Source of the DNA: Rariglobus hedericola | GTDB lineage: Bacteria; Verrucomicrobiota; Verrucomicrobiia; Opitutales; Opitutaceae | Assembly: GCF_007559335.1 (NCBI RefSeq) | Contig: NZ_VMBG01000004.1 | Location: 1 to 64,000 of the forward strand | Reading direction: 5' to 3' | Length of the DNA: 64,000 nucleotides | Part shown: piece after piece, positions 34,471-43,244 of the stretch | Numbering within the stretch: the stretch's first letter is position 1 | Layout of the letters: every line of letters starts with the position of its first letter | Notes under the pieces: generated by a model | Told to the model about the DNA's origin: nothing | Databases searched by the model: none | Seen by the model: the letters and a program-made list of their open reading frames with translations, nothing else | Program-made: the position numbers and the translations under genes

Positions 34471-36357
34471 TTATTTCACGATCCCATCGCGCAGCCCGGC
34501 GTGACGGGCATCGTCGAGCAGCGTCTGGGCGAAGGTGTAGTCGGTGGAGTCGTGATTGTGCGACAGGCCGGCGAAGGCCGCGGCGATGCGGCTTCGTGAT
34601 TGATCGGTAAAGACGCGGACGAGGGATTCGAGGTCTTCCTTGGAATGCGTGGGATCGTCGCGTTTGAGCAATGCGTCCGCGTAAAGCGCGGTGGCGGTGA
34701 TCGCGAAGAGTTCGCTGCCAATGTCCACGACGCGGCCGAGCAGGAGCTGGCGTTTTTCGAGGGCCGGGCCGTAGCGCGCCATCGCATGAAACAGCGCACG
34801 GGCGAGGCGGTGACTTGTGCGTGACACGTAGCGTAACGCGGGGCGGCAGGCGGGCGAGATGTCGGAGGGAACGCCGCCCGATGGCAGGTAAAGGCGAGGA
34901 TACCACAGCGCGTAGAAGCCACCGGCTTTAAGCGCGGCGGCGGCGCGTTTGCCGAGCGGCTGGCGCGAATCGAGGACGGTGCCGACGACTTTGAGGTGCG
35001 GGTCGAGCGCCTCGCGGGCGAGGAAGAGGCGCATGATTTCGGAGGAACCTTCGAAGATGAGGTTGATGCGGCTGTCGCGCATCATGCGCTCGACGGGGAC
35101 GGGTTTCTCGCCGCGGTTTTTGAGCGAGGCGGCGGTTTCGTAACCGCGACCTCCGCGGATTTGCAGGAGGTCGTCGATGGACTGCCAGGCGGCTTCGCTG
35201 CCCCAGAGTTTACACATGGCGGCTTCAAGGCGGATGTCGGCCTTGTCACGATCCACGAGCGACGACGTGAGCATGACCATCGCCTCGGTGGCGAAAGTGT
35301 TGGCGGCCATGCGGGCGAGCTTTGCAGCGATGGCGGCGTGTTCGCCGATGGGGGCGCCCCATTGCACGCGGGCGGCGGACCACTCGCGGGCGTAGCCGAG
35401 GCTGCGCTTCATGAAGCCGACGCAGGCGGCGGGAATGGTGAGGCGCCCGGTGTTGAGCGTGGTGAGCGCGACTTTGAGGCCGCGACCCTCGCCGCCGACG
35501 ATGGCGTCGCGGGAGAGCCGGACGTTGGTGAAGCGCACGACGCCGTTGTAGAGCGCGCGCAGGCCCATGAAGTGGCAGCGCGTGACCAGCTCCACGCCGG
35601 GCGTGTTCATCTCGACGAGGAAGGCGGTGATCTGGCTGCGCGGTTTGCCGTGGACGACTTTGTCGGGTGTGCGCGCCATCACGATGATAACACCGGCCTT
35701 CACGCTGTTGGTGCACCAGAGTTTTTCGCCGTTGAGGATGAAGTGTTCGCCGTCGGGATCGGGCTCGGCGCGGGTTTCCATGCGAGCGGGGTCGGAGCCG
35801 ACGCCGGTCTCGGTGAGGGCGAAGGCGGAGATTTCGCCCTTCGCGACGCGCGGCAGGTATTTGGCCTTCTGGTCTTCGGTGCCGAAGAGTTTGAGCGGCT
35901 GGGGCACGCCGATGGATTGGTGGGCGGAGAGGAGCGCGGTGAGATTGCCGTCGACGCTGCCGAGGAGTTGCGCGGCGCGGGAGTAATTGGTCTGCGAGAG
36001 GCCGAGGCCGCCGTAGTCTTTGGGGATTTTGATACCAAACGCTCCGAGGCGCGCGAGACGCTCGATCAACGCGTCGGGGATTTCGCCATCGGCATCGATC
36101 TGATCGGGATCAGTTTCGTCGCGCAGGATGGTTTCGAGTTCAGTCAGAAAGGCGCGTCCGGCCTCGACGTCGGCGGCAGGTTGCAGCGGGAACGGGTAAA
36201 TGTGATCGAGCGAGAAACGTCCCATGAACAGATCACCGGCAAAGCTGCGGTAGGCGCTCACGCTGCGGGCGGACTCGGTCATCTCGAGCGCCTCGCGCTG
36301 GCCTTGGGTCATCTTCGAGGTGTCGATGGTGCTGGGAGTGTCTTCGGTGGCGTTCAT
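34471..36357 (-). CDS. Acyl-CoA dehydrogenase, VLCAD-like size
   Basis: A 628-residue flavoprotein for the first step of beta-oxidation. The dehydrogenase core spans about residues 60-450: GAFGIKIPKDYGGLGLSQTN, the FAD-binding FALTETGVGSDPA, and IRGGRGYE with a catalytic-region EGSSEIMRL. About 180 extra C-terminal residues match the longer ACADVL/VLCAD-like type. The ATG at 36357 overlaps the stop of the preceding fadB/J-like gene by four bases (ATGA). It is the last gene of the ligase-thiolase-FadJ-ACAD operon. Confidence 0.93.
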   Translation of the reverse strand: MNATEDTPSTIDTSKMTQGQREALEMTESARSVSAYRSFAGDLFMGRFSLDHIYPFPLQPAADVEAGRAFLTELETILRDETDPDQIDADGEIPDALIERLARLGAFGIKIPKDYGGLGLSQTNYSRAAQLLGSVDGNLTALLSAHQSIGVPQPLKLFGTEDQKAKYLPRVAKGEISAFALTETGVGSDPARMETRAEPDPDGEHFILNGEKLWCTNSVKAGVIIVMARTPDKVVHGKPRSQITAFLVEMNTPGVELVTRCHFMGLRALYNGVVRFTNVRLSRDAIVGGEGRGLKVALTTLNTGRLTIPAACVGFMKRSLGYAREWSAARVQWGAPIGEHAAIAAKLARMAANTFATEAMVMLTSSLVDRDKADIRLEAAMCKLWGSEAAWQSIDDLLQIRGGRGYETAASLKNRGEKPVPVERMMRDSRINLIFEGSSEIMRLFLAREALDPHLKVVGTVLDSRQPLGKRAAAALKAGGFYALWYPRLYLPSGGVPSDISPACRPALRYVSRTSHRLARALFHAMARYGPALEKRQLLLGRVVDIGSELFAITATALYADALLKRDDPTHSKEDLESLVRVFTDQSRSRIAAAFAGLSHNHDSTDYTFAQTLLDDARHAGLRDGIVK

Positions 36358-38459
36358 GGGGCCGGGGGATAAAAGGTGAGGTTGTCGCCGCTCATCGCGC
36401 GCAGACGGTCGCACGGTGCGAAGTGCGGGGCGATGTCGCGGGCGAGTGCATCAAGACGCGAGACCACGGAGGCGACGCCGAGTGAGTCGGCATAACGGAG
36501 GGGGCCGCCGCGGAAGGGAGCCCAGCCGGTGCCGAGAATCATGCCGAAATCGACGTCTTCCGGAAAGGCGACGACGTCCTCGGCGAGACAACGCGCGGCT
36601 TCGTTGACCATGATGAGCACGAGACGGTCGCGCAGGGTATCTGCGGAGGATGGCGACGAGGAACGGGAGGGGCGGGGGATCAGAAAACCGAGATCGGGAT
36701 TGGGGGCAGGGTGGCGGGAACGGGTATTGTGGATGTAGAAGCCACGACCGGATTTTTTGCCGAGCCAGCCCTTGGCGATCATTTGGTCCAGTGTGTCGTC
36801 GAGCGGGCCGGAGCTGGGCAGGCGTTGTGCGAGGTCCTTGGCGACGTGAAGGGCGACATCGAGACCGACCTCGTCGGCGAGGCGCAGCGGGCCCATGGGC
36901 ATCCCGAAGTCGAGCATCACGTGGTCGATGGCGGCGGGTGAATGGCCTTCGCGGAAGAGTCGCACCGCTTCGACCAGATAGGGCATGAGAATGCGATTCA
37001 CGAGGAAGCCGGGCGAGTCGTTAACGATGACGGGGAGCTTGCCGAGGGCCTTGGTGAACTGGAGCGCGGTCGCCACGGTATCGGGAGAAGTCCGCGGACC
37101 TCGCACGATCTCGACGAGCTGCATGCGGTGAACCGGGTTGAAAAAATGGATGCCGATGACGCGCTCGGGATGAGTCAGGGTTTGCGCGATGGCGTCGATG
37201 GAGAGCGCGGAGGTGTTGGTCGCGAGCACGGTGTCGGGCCGCACACGGGTTTCGAGGTCGCGGAAGATGGCCTGCTTGGCTTCGAGTTTTTCGACCGCGG
37301 CCTCGATCACGAGATCCACGGAGGTGAGGGGAATCGCGGTGCTGACCGGAGTGATGCGATCAAATCCGGCGGTGGCTTCCGCGACTGTGAAGACGCGGCG
37401 TTTCGCCCCTTCGCGATAGACGGTCTCGATAGTGCGCAGACCGCGGGCGAGGGCGTCGGGCGCGACATCCTTGAGGATGACGGGAAGACTGCGGGCGCTG
37501 CTCCACTGCGCGATGCCGGCACCCATGACGCCGGCACCGACCACGGCGACGCGGCGGACGGGATGTGCAGTGGAACCGGCAGGAGCGGGAAGTTTTTTGG
37601 CACGCTCTTGCAGGAAGAAAACGCTGAGCAGATTGCGGCACTCGGGCGTGCGGATCAGTTCGAGAAAGGCGGCCTTTTCGAGCGCGAAACCCTCTTCGAG
37701 GGAACGGCCGAGAGTAGCGGTGCAGACCTCGATGGCCTTGAGCGGCGCGGGATAATGCCCGTGGGTTTTGGCGAGGACATCGCGGCGGGCTTTGGAGGCG
37801 ACGAGGTGTTTGAGCGGTGTGCTGCTGGCGAGCGATACGGCTCGCGGTGTGCGTTTGCCGGCGGCGAGGAGTTTGCGGGCGGTGGCGAGCAGGTATTCAG
37901 GATGCGCGAGCTGGTCAACGAGACCGAGCTTGAGGGCTTGGGCGCCGACGAGCTGGCGACCGGGGAGAATCATGCCGAGGGCGGCGGGCAGGCCGATGAG
38001 CGCGGGCAGGCGGATCGAGCCGCCCCACGCGGGAATAATGCCGAGCTGCGTCTCGGGCAGGCCGATCTTGGTGGGCTTGCCGGTCGAGGCGACGCGCCAG
38101 TCGCAGGCGAGGGCGAGTTCGCAACCGCCGCCGAGACACGCGCCGTGAATCGCGGCGACGGAAGGCACGGGTAGTTTTTGCAGACGCGTAAAGACGCGGT
38201 GACCGAGATCGACGATGCCGCCGAGTGATTCGGGATCGGGTGAACGCACAAACTCGTGCAGGTCCGCGCCGGCGATGAAGATTTTGTCCTTCGCGCTCGC
38301 GAGAATGATCCCGCGGAGGGCGGGCTCGTTTTCGAGTGACGTCAGCAAGGCGTCGAGCTGCATGAGCGTGGCGCGATCAAAGACATTGGCGGACGAACCC
38401 TCGCGATCAAAGGTCAGCGTGCAGATGCCGTCGGCGTCGAGTTGGCGGGTGATGTTCAT
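36354..38459 (-). CDS. Enoyl-CoA hydratase / 3-hydroxyacyl-CoA dehydrogenase fusion
   Basis: A 701-residue multifunctional alpha-subunit of the FadB/FadJ type. An N-terminal crotonase domain (GADLHEF oxyanion hole, GACLGGGCELALACDWR, LPETQLGIIPAWGG) is followed by a Rossmann NAD domain (VAVVGAGVMGAGIAQWS) and the HAD C-terminal part (GIHFFNPVHRMQLVEIV, NDSPGFLVNRILMPYL). It hydrates enoyl-CoA and oxidises the product to 3-ketoacyl-CoA. The start at 38459 removes an Arg-rich out-of-family leader. Four-base overlaps with both neighbours show tight coupling. Confidence 0.95.
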   Translation of the reverse strand: MNITRQLDADGICTLTFDREGSSANVFDRATLMQLDALLTSLENEPALRGIILASAKDKIFIAGADLHEFVRSPDPESLGGIVDLGHRVFTRLQKLPVPSVAAIHGACLGGGCELALACDWRVASTGKPTKIGLPETQLGIIPAWGGSIRLPALIGLPAALGMILPGRQLVGAQALKLGLVDQLAHPEYLLATARKLLAAGKRTPRAVSLASSTPLKHLVASKARRDVLAKTHGHYPAPLKAIEVCTATLGRSLEEGFALEKAAFLELIRTPECRNLLSVFFLQERAKKLPAPAGSTAHPVRRVAVVGAGVMGAGIAQWSSARSLPVILKDVAPDALARGLRTIETVYREGAKRRVFTVAEATAGFDRITPVSTAIPLTSVDLVIEAAVEKLEAKQAIFRDLETRVRPDTVLATNTSALSIDAIAQTLTHPERVIGIHFFNPVHRMQLVEIVRGPRTSPDTVATALQFTKALGKLPVIVNDSPGFLVNRILMPYLVEAVRLFREGHSPAAIDHVMLDFGMPMGPLRLADEVGLDVALHVAKDLAQRLPSSGPLDDTLDQMIAKGWLGKKSGRGFYIHNTRSRHPAPNPDLGFLIPRPSRSSSPSSADTLRDRLVLIMVNEAARCLAEDVVAFPEDVDFGMILGTGWAPFRGGPLRYADSLGVASVVSRLDALARDIAPHFAPCDRLRAMSGDNLTFYPPAP

Positions 38460-39745
38460 GAGGCGGCCTCCAGCCAGAGCGCGCCGCCCTGGCCGCCGCC
38501 GACGCACAGCGTGACGAGGGCGCGACGGGCGCGACGGCGTTGCAGTTCTTTGAGGGCGGTGAGCACGAGACGGGCGCCGGTTGCACTGACCGGATGGCCG
38601 AGCGCGATGGCACCGCCGTTGACGTTGAGGCGCTCGTCGGGGATCTCGCCGAGTGCGTGATCGAGACCAAGGTGTGTGCGGCAAAAATCCGAAGAGCGTG
38701 CGGCCGACTGGCAGGCGAGAACCTGAGCGGCGAACGCTTCGTTGATCTCGATGATGTCGGCGTCGGCGAGCCCGAGACCGGTGCGTTGTTCGGCACGAGC
38801 GATGGCATGAACCGGCCCTAAGCCCATGCGTGCGGGCTCGCAGCCGGCGTAGGCGTAATCGACGAGGCGGCCGAGCGGGGTGAGGCCGGTGCGCTTCAGG
38901 GCGGCTTCGCTCATGACCAGCAAGGCGACCGCGCCGTCGGTGATTTGCGAGGCGTTGCCGGCGGTCACCGTGCCGCCATGACGATCAAAGAGCGGACGAA
39001 GCTTTTGCAAGGCTTCGAGCGTCTGCGTTTCACGCACGCCGTTGTCGGTCAAAACCGCGGAGGGTTCTCGGGCGTTGCGTGGATAAATGGCAGTGATTTC
39101 GTCGGCGAGACGCGCGCGGGCGGCGGTGGCGCGTTGGTGGGACCGAAGTGCGAAATGATCCTGCGTATCGCGGGAAAGCTGCCAATCGCGGGCGAGGAGC
39201 TCGGCGGTCTGGCCCATGTTAAGACCGCACACCGGATCGGTGAGCCCGAGTTGCAGGCTGATGCGGGGAGAAAAATCGGACGGACGAAAACGGAGGAATG
39301 CCGCGAGTTTCTGCGGAAGCGTTTTGGCGCGGGAAAGGGTCGTGAATTTGCGAGAGGCGCTGTCGTTGTAGATGAGCGGATAACGGCTCATGCTCTCGGT
39401 GCCGCCGACGAGAAAGATGTCGCCTCGGCCGGCGGCGATTTTTTGGGCGGCCTGAGTGACCGCTTCGAAGCCGGAAGCGCAGTTGCGATGGACGGTGATG
39501 GCGGGAACGTGGGCGGGAATGCCGGCACGCAGGGCGAGCACGCGGCTGACGTTGGCGGCATCGATGGGCTGGCCGACACAGCCGAAGATGACCTCGTCGA
39601 TGAGCGCGGGATCGAGGCCGGTTTGCGCGAGGACGGCGGAGGCGGCGGTGCGCCCGAGTTCGACGGCATCGGACGTGGCAAGGTCGCTGCCCATCTTGCA
39701 GAAGGGAGTGCGAGCGCCGTCGACGATGTAGAGCGGAGCGTTCAT
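38456..39745 (-). CDS. Thiolase (acetyl-CoA acyltransferase, FadI-like)
   Basis: A 429-residue thiolase completing the beta-oxidation spiral by splitting 3-ketoacyl-CoA. The first active Cys is in HRNCASGFEAV near residue 89. The His of NVNGGAIALGHPVSATGAR and the second Cys of LCVGGGQGG are present, as is the EINEAFAAQ motif. With the FadB/J-like protein it should form the alpha-beta trifunctional complex. It overlaps both neighbouring genes by four bases. Confidence 0.95.
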   Translation of the reverse strand: MNAPLYIVDGARTPFCKMGSDLATSDAVELGRTAASAVLAQTGLDPALIDEVIFGCVGQPIDAANVSRVLALRAGIPAHVPAITVHRNCASGFEAVTQAAQKIAAGRGDIFLVGGTESMSRYPLIYNDSASRKFTTLSRAKTLPQKLAAFLRFRPSDFSPRISLQLGLTDPVCGLNMGQTAELLARDWQLSRDTQDHFALRSHQRATAARARLADEITAIYPRNAREPSAVLTDNGVRETQTLEALQKLRPLFDRHGGTVTAGNASQITDGAVALLVMSEAALKRTGLTPLGRLVDYAYAGCEPARMGLGPVHAIARAEQRTGLGLADADIIEINEAFAAQVLACQSAARSSDFCRTHLGLDHALGEIPDERLNVNGGAIALGHPVSATGARLVLTALKELQRRRARRALVTLCVGGGQGGALWLEAAS

Positions 39746-41268
39746 GGTTTCGGACGAAACGGCTCCGCCGTTCCGCTACGTTCGGTGGCTGAGGCTTTCG
39801 AGCGGTTGTCCACGACCTTCTGTTCCTTCAGTGCGACCCCGACTTTTTGGAGGGTGCGCATTTCTTCCTCGGTGTGGGTGACGATTTTGTTGGGCGTGAG
39901 TTCGAAGTGTGCGTGAAGGAGCTCGCGCACGTTTTTTTCGATGCCGGCGGTGTTGCCTGAAGTGGCGGGCGAGACGTGGACGTTGAGTTCGTCGAGATCG
40001 AGCGGATCGTCGTGGGCCTTGCGAAGTTCGATCTGCCAGGCCCCGAGCTCGGGGAGATCGTCGAGGGCGCGTTCGAGCTCATTGAAGTCAACGATGGTGC
40101 CTTTGACCTTCTGGAAACGCAGGGAGTGAACGTCAGACACGCGGGAGATTTTTCCGACGAGACGCGGCATGCGGCGGCCGCAGCAAGGACACGGATCCCA
40201 TGTGATGCCATTTTCGCAACGGTCGCCGGTGCGATAGCGCAGCACGACGGTTCCGCGCTGGTCGAGAGGCGTCCACACGATCTCGCCACCTTGGCCATCG
40301 GGCATGACTTCGCCGGTTTCGGGATTGATGATCTCGATGATGCCCTGATCGGCGTAGAGATGATAGCCCGGCGGCGGTGTGCCGGGCGTGATAGGGCATT
40401 CGGTCCACGCGAGTTTGCACTCGGTGAAGCCGTAGGTGGCCATGATCTGCACATCGGGCGAACCGAGCTTTTTGCAAAGATCACCGAGCTTGCGACGCGT
40501 GCCGTCGGGGACTTTGTCGCCACCGAGAACGAGCAGACGAATCCCCTCGAGCTTGAGGTTTTGCTCCACGGCTTGCTGGAGCACGTGGTAGAGAAACGTA
40601 GGCATCGCGACGATGACCTGGGGCTTGAGCTTCACGACGGCGCGCAAGTTTCCCTCGGTGCCCATGACTTTGCCGCCACCGGTGGCGAGGGCGAAGATGT
40701 TACGATCCATGCCCGCGTAATACATATACCAAAACGCGAGGTGAGGGGCGAAGGGGAACATGTTCACCATGCGCTCCTCGGAGCGGACTCCGCCGATTTC
40801 GACGATGCGCCCGCCGCCCAAGCCGAGGCGCGCGATGTCGTGCTGAGTATAAAGAAATGGAACCGGTTCGCTGGAGCGTCCGGTGGTGCTCGTCATGAAA
40901 ACGGGCCGCCATTCGTGATCCAGTTCGTCGCGCACCTGCTCACGTCCGTGGCGCAGCGCCCAAAGGATGACCGATAGCCGGCGTGAAAGAACTTTGGGGT
41001 CGGGCTTGAGAACGAAGTCGAGGGTGCGCTTGGGATTCTCCTTCGTGGGAAGCAGGTCCTCCTTGGTGGTGAAGGGAATTTTAGAGAGATCGGCGACGCT
41101 GCGGATGTCGGCGGCGGTGAGCCCGCGTTCTTTAAACAACCGCTGATAATGTAATGAAAAAGGCAATACGCAGTCGCGCAGGTAACGATGCAGTTGTTGC
41201 CCCTGCCATGCGATCGTGGAGTCCCGATCGAGGTCTTGCCAGTGATGAGTGCATCGTGGAGTCGGCAT
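39742..41268 (-). CDS. Phenylacetate-CoA-ligase-like AMP-forming enzyme
   Basis: A 508-residue member of the ANL superfamily close to the PaaK/coenzyme F390 synthetase group. It has the phosphate-binding TSTTGRSSEPVPF, the adenine-side ATYGFTECKLAW, and the hinge-type RYRTGDR leading into a small C-terminal domain. A Cys cluster (DPCPCCGRR) lies near residue 380, possibly metal-binding. It would activate a carboxylic acid as an adenylate or CoA thioester. As the first gene of the beta-oxidation operon it probably supplies the pathway with its acyl-CoA. The natural acid (aromatic or aliphatic) cannot be told from sequence. Confidence 0.8.
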   Translation of the reverse strand: MPTPRCTHHWQDLDRDSTIAWQGQQLHRYLRDCVLPFSLHYQRLFKERGLTAADIRSVADLSKIPFTTKEDLLPTKENPKRTLDFVLKPDPKVLSRRLSVILWALRHGREQVRDELDHEWRPVFMTSTTGRSSEPVPFLYTQHDIARLGLGGGRIVEIGGVRSEERMVNMFPFAPHLAFWYMYYAGMDRNIFALATGGGKVMGTEGNLRAVVKLKPQVIVAMPTFLYHVLQQAVEQNLKLEGIRLLVLGGDKVPDGTRRKLGDLCKKLGSPDVQIMATYGFTECKLAWTECPITPGTPPPGYHLYADQGIIEIINPETGEVMPDGQGGEIVWTPLDQRGTVVLRYRTGDRCENGITWDPCPCCGRRMPRLVGKISRVSDVHSLRFQKVKGTIVDFNELERALDDLPELGAWQIELRKAHDDPLDLDELNVHVSPATSGNTAGIEKNVRELLHAHFELTPNKIVTHTEEEMRTLQKVGVALKEQKVVDNRSKASATERSGTAEPFRPKP

Positions 41269-41392
41269 GGGAGTAAAAGCCGGACATTGGGGTGATCGGC
41301 GCCGCTTTTTTTGGGGGTAAGCGGGCCGCGTGAAGAAAGGTGACTTTGTTTATGACATCTATTCCTGAAAGGGGTTCGGCGCAAGGGGGGAT

Positions 41393-42604
41393 TCAGGTGA
41401 GCACGGGAGCAAGAAAGCGGGCGATTTCGTCGTGACGGCGATCACCATCGGCTTCGCCGAGGGCGATGAGGCGGCGGATGTAGCCGGGTTGAAACATGAG
41501 GGTCGCGAGCATGTCCGCGCGGCGGGTTTCGCGGGTGCCCAGACCGCGCGTGGCGAAGCGAAATGTGCGCGGGAGCTCGGACTCGAATTCGTTGGCGATC
41601 ACGCTCAAATCCATTGACGGACGGATCAGCAGCAGATCGACCGGATGCAGGCCGGTTTCGTGCGCTGAAGGGTGTGAGGCGAGCAGGCTGTTGACGCGTT
41701 CGATGCTCAGGGCGTCGTAATCGAGCATATCGAGAAAAATGGAATCGAGGAGCAGGCCGATGATCGTAGCCGGTGGCGGATAAGCGCGCGGCTCGTTGCT
41801 GATTCTGGCGGAAGGATCGCCGGCGTATTGGGTCGAGATCGCGATCATGCGACGGGCACCCAGGTGAAGGGCGGGGGACAAGGGAGCGGTCAGGCGCACA
41901 CCGCCGTCACCATGCCAGTCGTGGCCGATTTTTCCGGCGGGGAAAAACAACGGCAGCGCGCACGACGCCATGATGTGGTCGACCGTCAGCTCGGTTGAGA
42001 AACTGCGGCGCCCCGGGCGCTCCCACATGTTGAGATGCTCACCTTGCACCCAGCTGTTGGACTGGCCGGTCGTGTAATTGGTGGTGGTGATGCCGACGGC
42101 GGAAAGATGTCCGCTGCGGAGTTTGTTGCCGATTCCACTTAATGGTCCGCCGCCGGGAGCGAGGGCCTTTTCGAGCACGGCTCGCAGAGGATCCGTATCA
42201 ACGAGTCCGTGCGCCGGCGTCGAGAGATTGACGCCGCCGGAGACGAGCCGCATGGCCCAGCGCAACATCGTGAAGACCAGCGCGGGCAGATCGGTCCGGA
42301 AGACCTGATCAATCGTGATGCTTTCCCACAGGTCGGTGAGCTCCTCGACGGCGACCGGCAAGGTGCCGCAGTTGTTCGCGAGATGGGCGACGTTGATCGC
42401 GCCAGCCGAGACGCCGGTCATGATGGGGAATTCCAGTTCGGGAAACGATTTGGCGAGACTGCGCAAAAATCCCACTTGATACGCGGCGCGCGCGCCACCA
42501 CCCGCCAGCACCAAGGCCAGTTTTACGGGGTCTGGGTTCACGCCCGGAGTCTGTCCCGTGCCGGATGAATTGTGAAGCGGGGAATGCGCGAGCACGTCGG
42601 CCAT
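41393..42604 (-). CDS. Patatin-like phospholipase
   Basis: A 403-residue lipid acyl hydrolase. It has the oxyanion loop LAGGGARAAYQVG, the nucleophile elbow GVSAG and the catalytic Asp in HGDGGVRLTAP, with an ordinary Ser-Asp dyad. The start MADVLAHSPL at 42604 is chosen; earlier in-frame codons give no recognisable sequence. Such enzymes release fatty acids from phospholipids or glycolipids, which could feed the beta-oxidation operon immediately downstream on the same strand, although a 124-base gap separates them. No signal peptide; probably cytoplasmic. Confidence 0.9.
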   Translation of the reverse strand: MADVLAHSPLHNSSGTGQTPGVNPDPVKLALVLAGGGARAAYQVGFLRSLAKSFPELEFPIMTGVSAGAINVAHLANNCGTLPVAVEELTDLWESITIDQVFRTDLPALVFTMLRWAMRLVSGGVNLSTPAHGLVDTDPLRAVLEKALAPGGGPLSGIGNKLRSGHLSAVGITTTNYTTGQSNSWVQGEHLNMWERPGRRSFSTELTVDHIMASCALPLFFPAGKIGHDWHGDGGVRLTAPLSPALHLGARRMIAISTQYAGDPSARISNEPRAYPPPATIIGLLLDSIFLDMLDYDALSIERVNSLLASHPSAHETGLHPVDLLLIRPSMDLSVIANEFESELPRTFRFATRGLGTRETRRADMLATLMFQPGYIRRLIALGEADGDRRHDEIARFLAPVLT

Positions 42605-42745
42605 GACGCAAGTTAAGACACGGGTGATGCGGAGCGGTTCGTCAGAAGCACCGGGTAAATGGACAAAAGGCCGGCTACTGTGCGCGGGCTGGTTGAACCC
42701 ACGGCTTGCCAACGCGGGATCTGATTACCAGCGTTCGCGTTTCTT

Positions 42746-43132
42746 ATGCGCCGGAAACTCTCCCTCATCACGATGCTGACCGCGTGGCTGCTGGCCACCG
42801 GAAGCCATTGGGATTTGGTGCAGACGTTTGCCTGGGGACGCATGATCGCGAACTACTCGCAGTCGATGTCACTCGCGCAAGCGGTGAAACTGACCTTCAC
42901 GCCGGACAACTTGTGCGGCGTGTGCGAAAGTGTGAGCGAGGCCAAGCAACATCAGGATTCCGCGCTGCCGTCCGACGCGAAGTCGACGGGCAAGATTCTG
43001 ATGGTGTTTCAACCGCAGCCGGTGTTCTTCGCCACGCTGCCGGTGATCGGCAAGTGGACGCCGTCTGTAACGAGTCCCGTGATGCGGGATCGTTCGCCTC
43101 CACCGGTTCCACCGCCACGAGAGCTGGTTTGA
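42746..43132 (+). CDS. Small CxxC protein of the copper-type locus
   Basis: A 128-residue protein with an N-terminal signal or anchor (LSLITMLTAWLLATGSHW), then WDLVQTFAWGRMIANYSQSMSLAQAVKLTF and a CGVC motif near residue 57. Verrucomicrobial genomes often carry similar small proteins with this layout and a CxxC beside TonB-receptor/copper genes. That association and the Cys pair suggest metal handling in the periplasm. The C-terminus is Pro-rich and variable. Function is not known. Confidence 0.65.
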   Translation: MRRKLSLITMLTAWLLATGSHWDLVQTFAWGRMIANYSQSMSLAQAVKLTFTPDNLCGVCESVSEAKQHQDSALPSDAKSTGKILMVFQPQPVFFATLPVIGKWTPSVTSPVMRDRSPPPVPPPRELV

Positions 43133-43244
43133 TTGTCCGTTGGTAGAGCGCGTGCCGTGACGGTGCGCGTTGGTGACATCATTCCACATTGGGCCCCGCG
43201 TTGACGCTGTGCGCACGCGTAAAAGGGCCCGCCCTCTCGTATTC

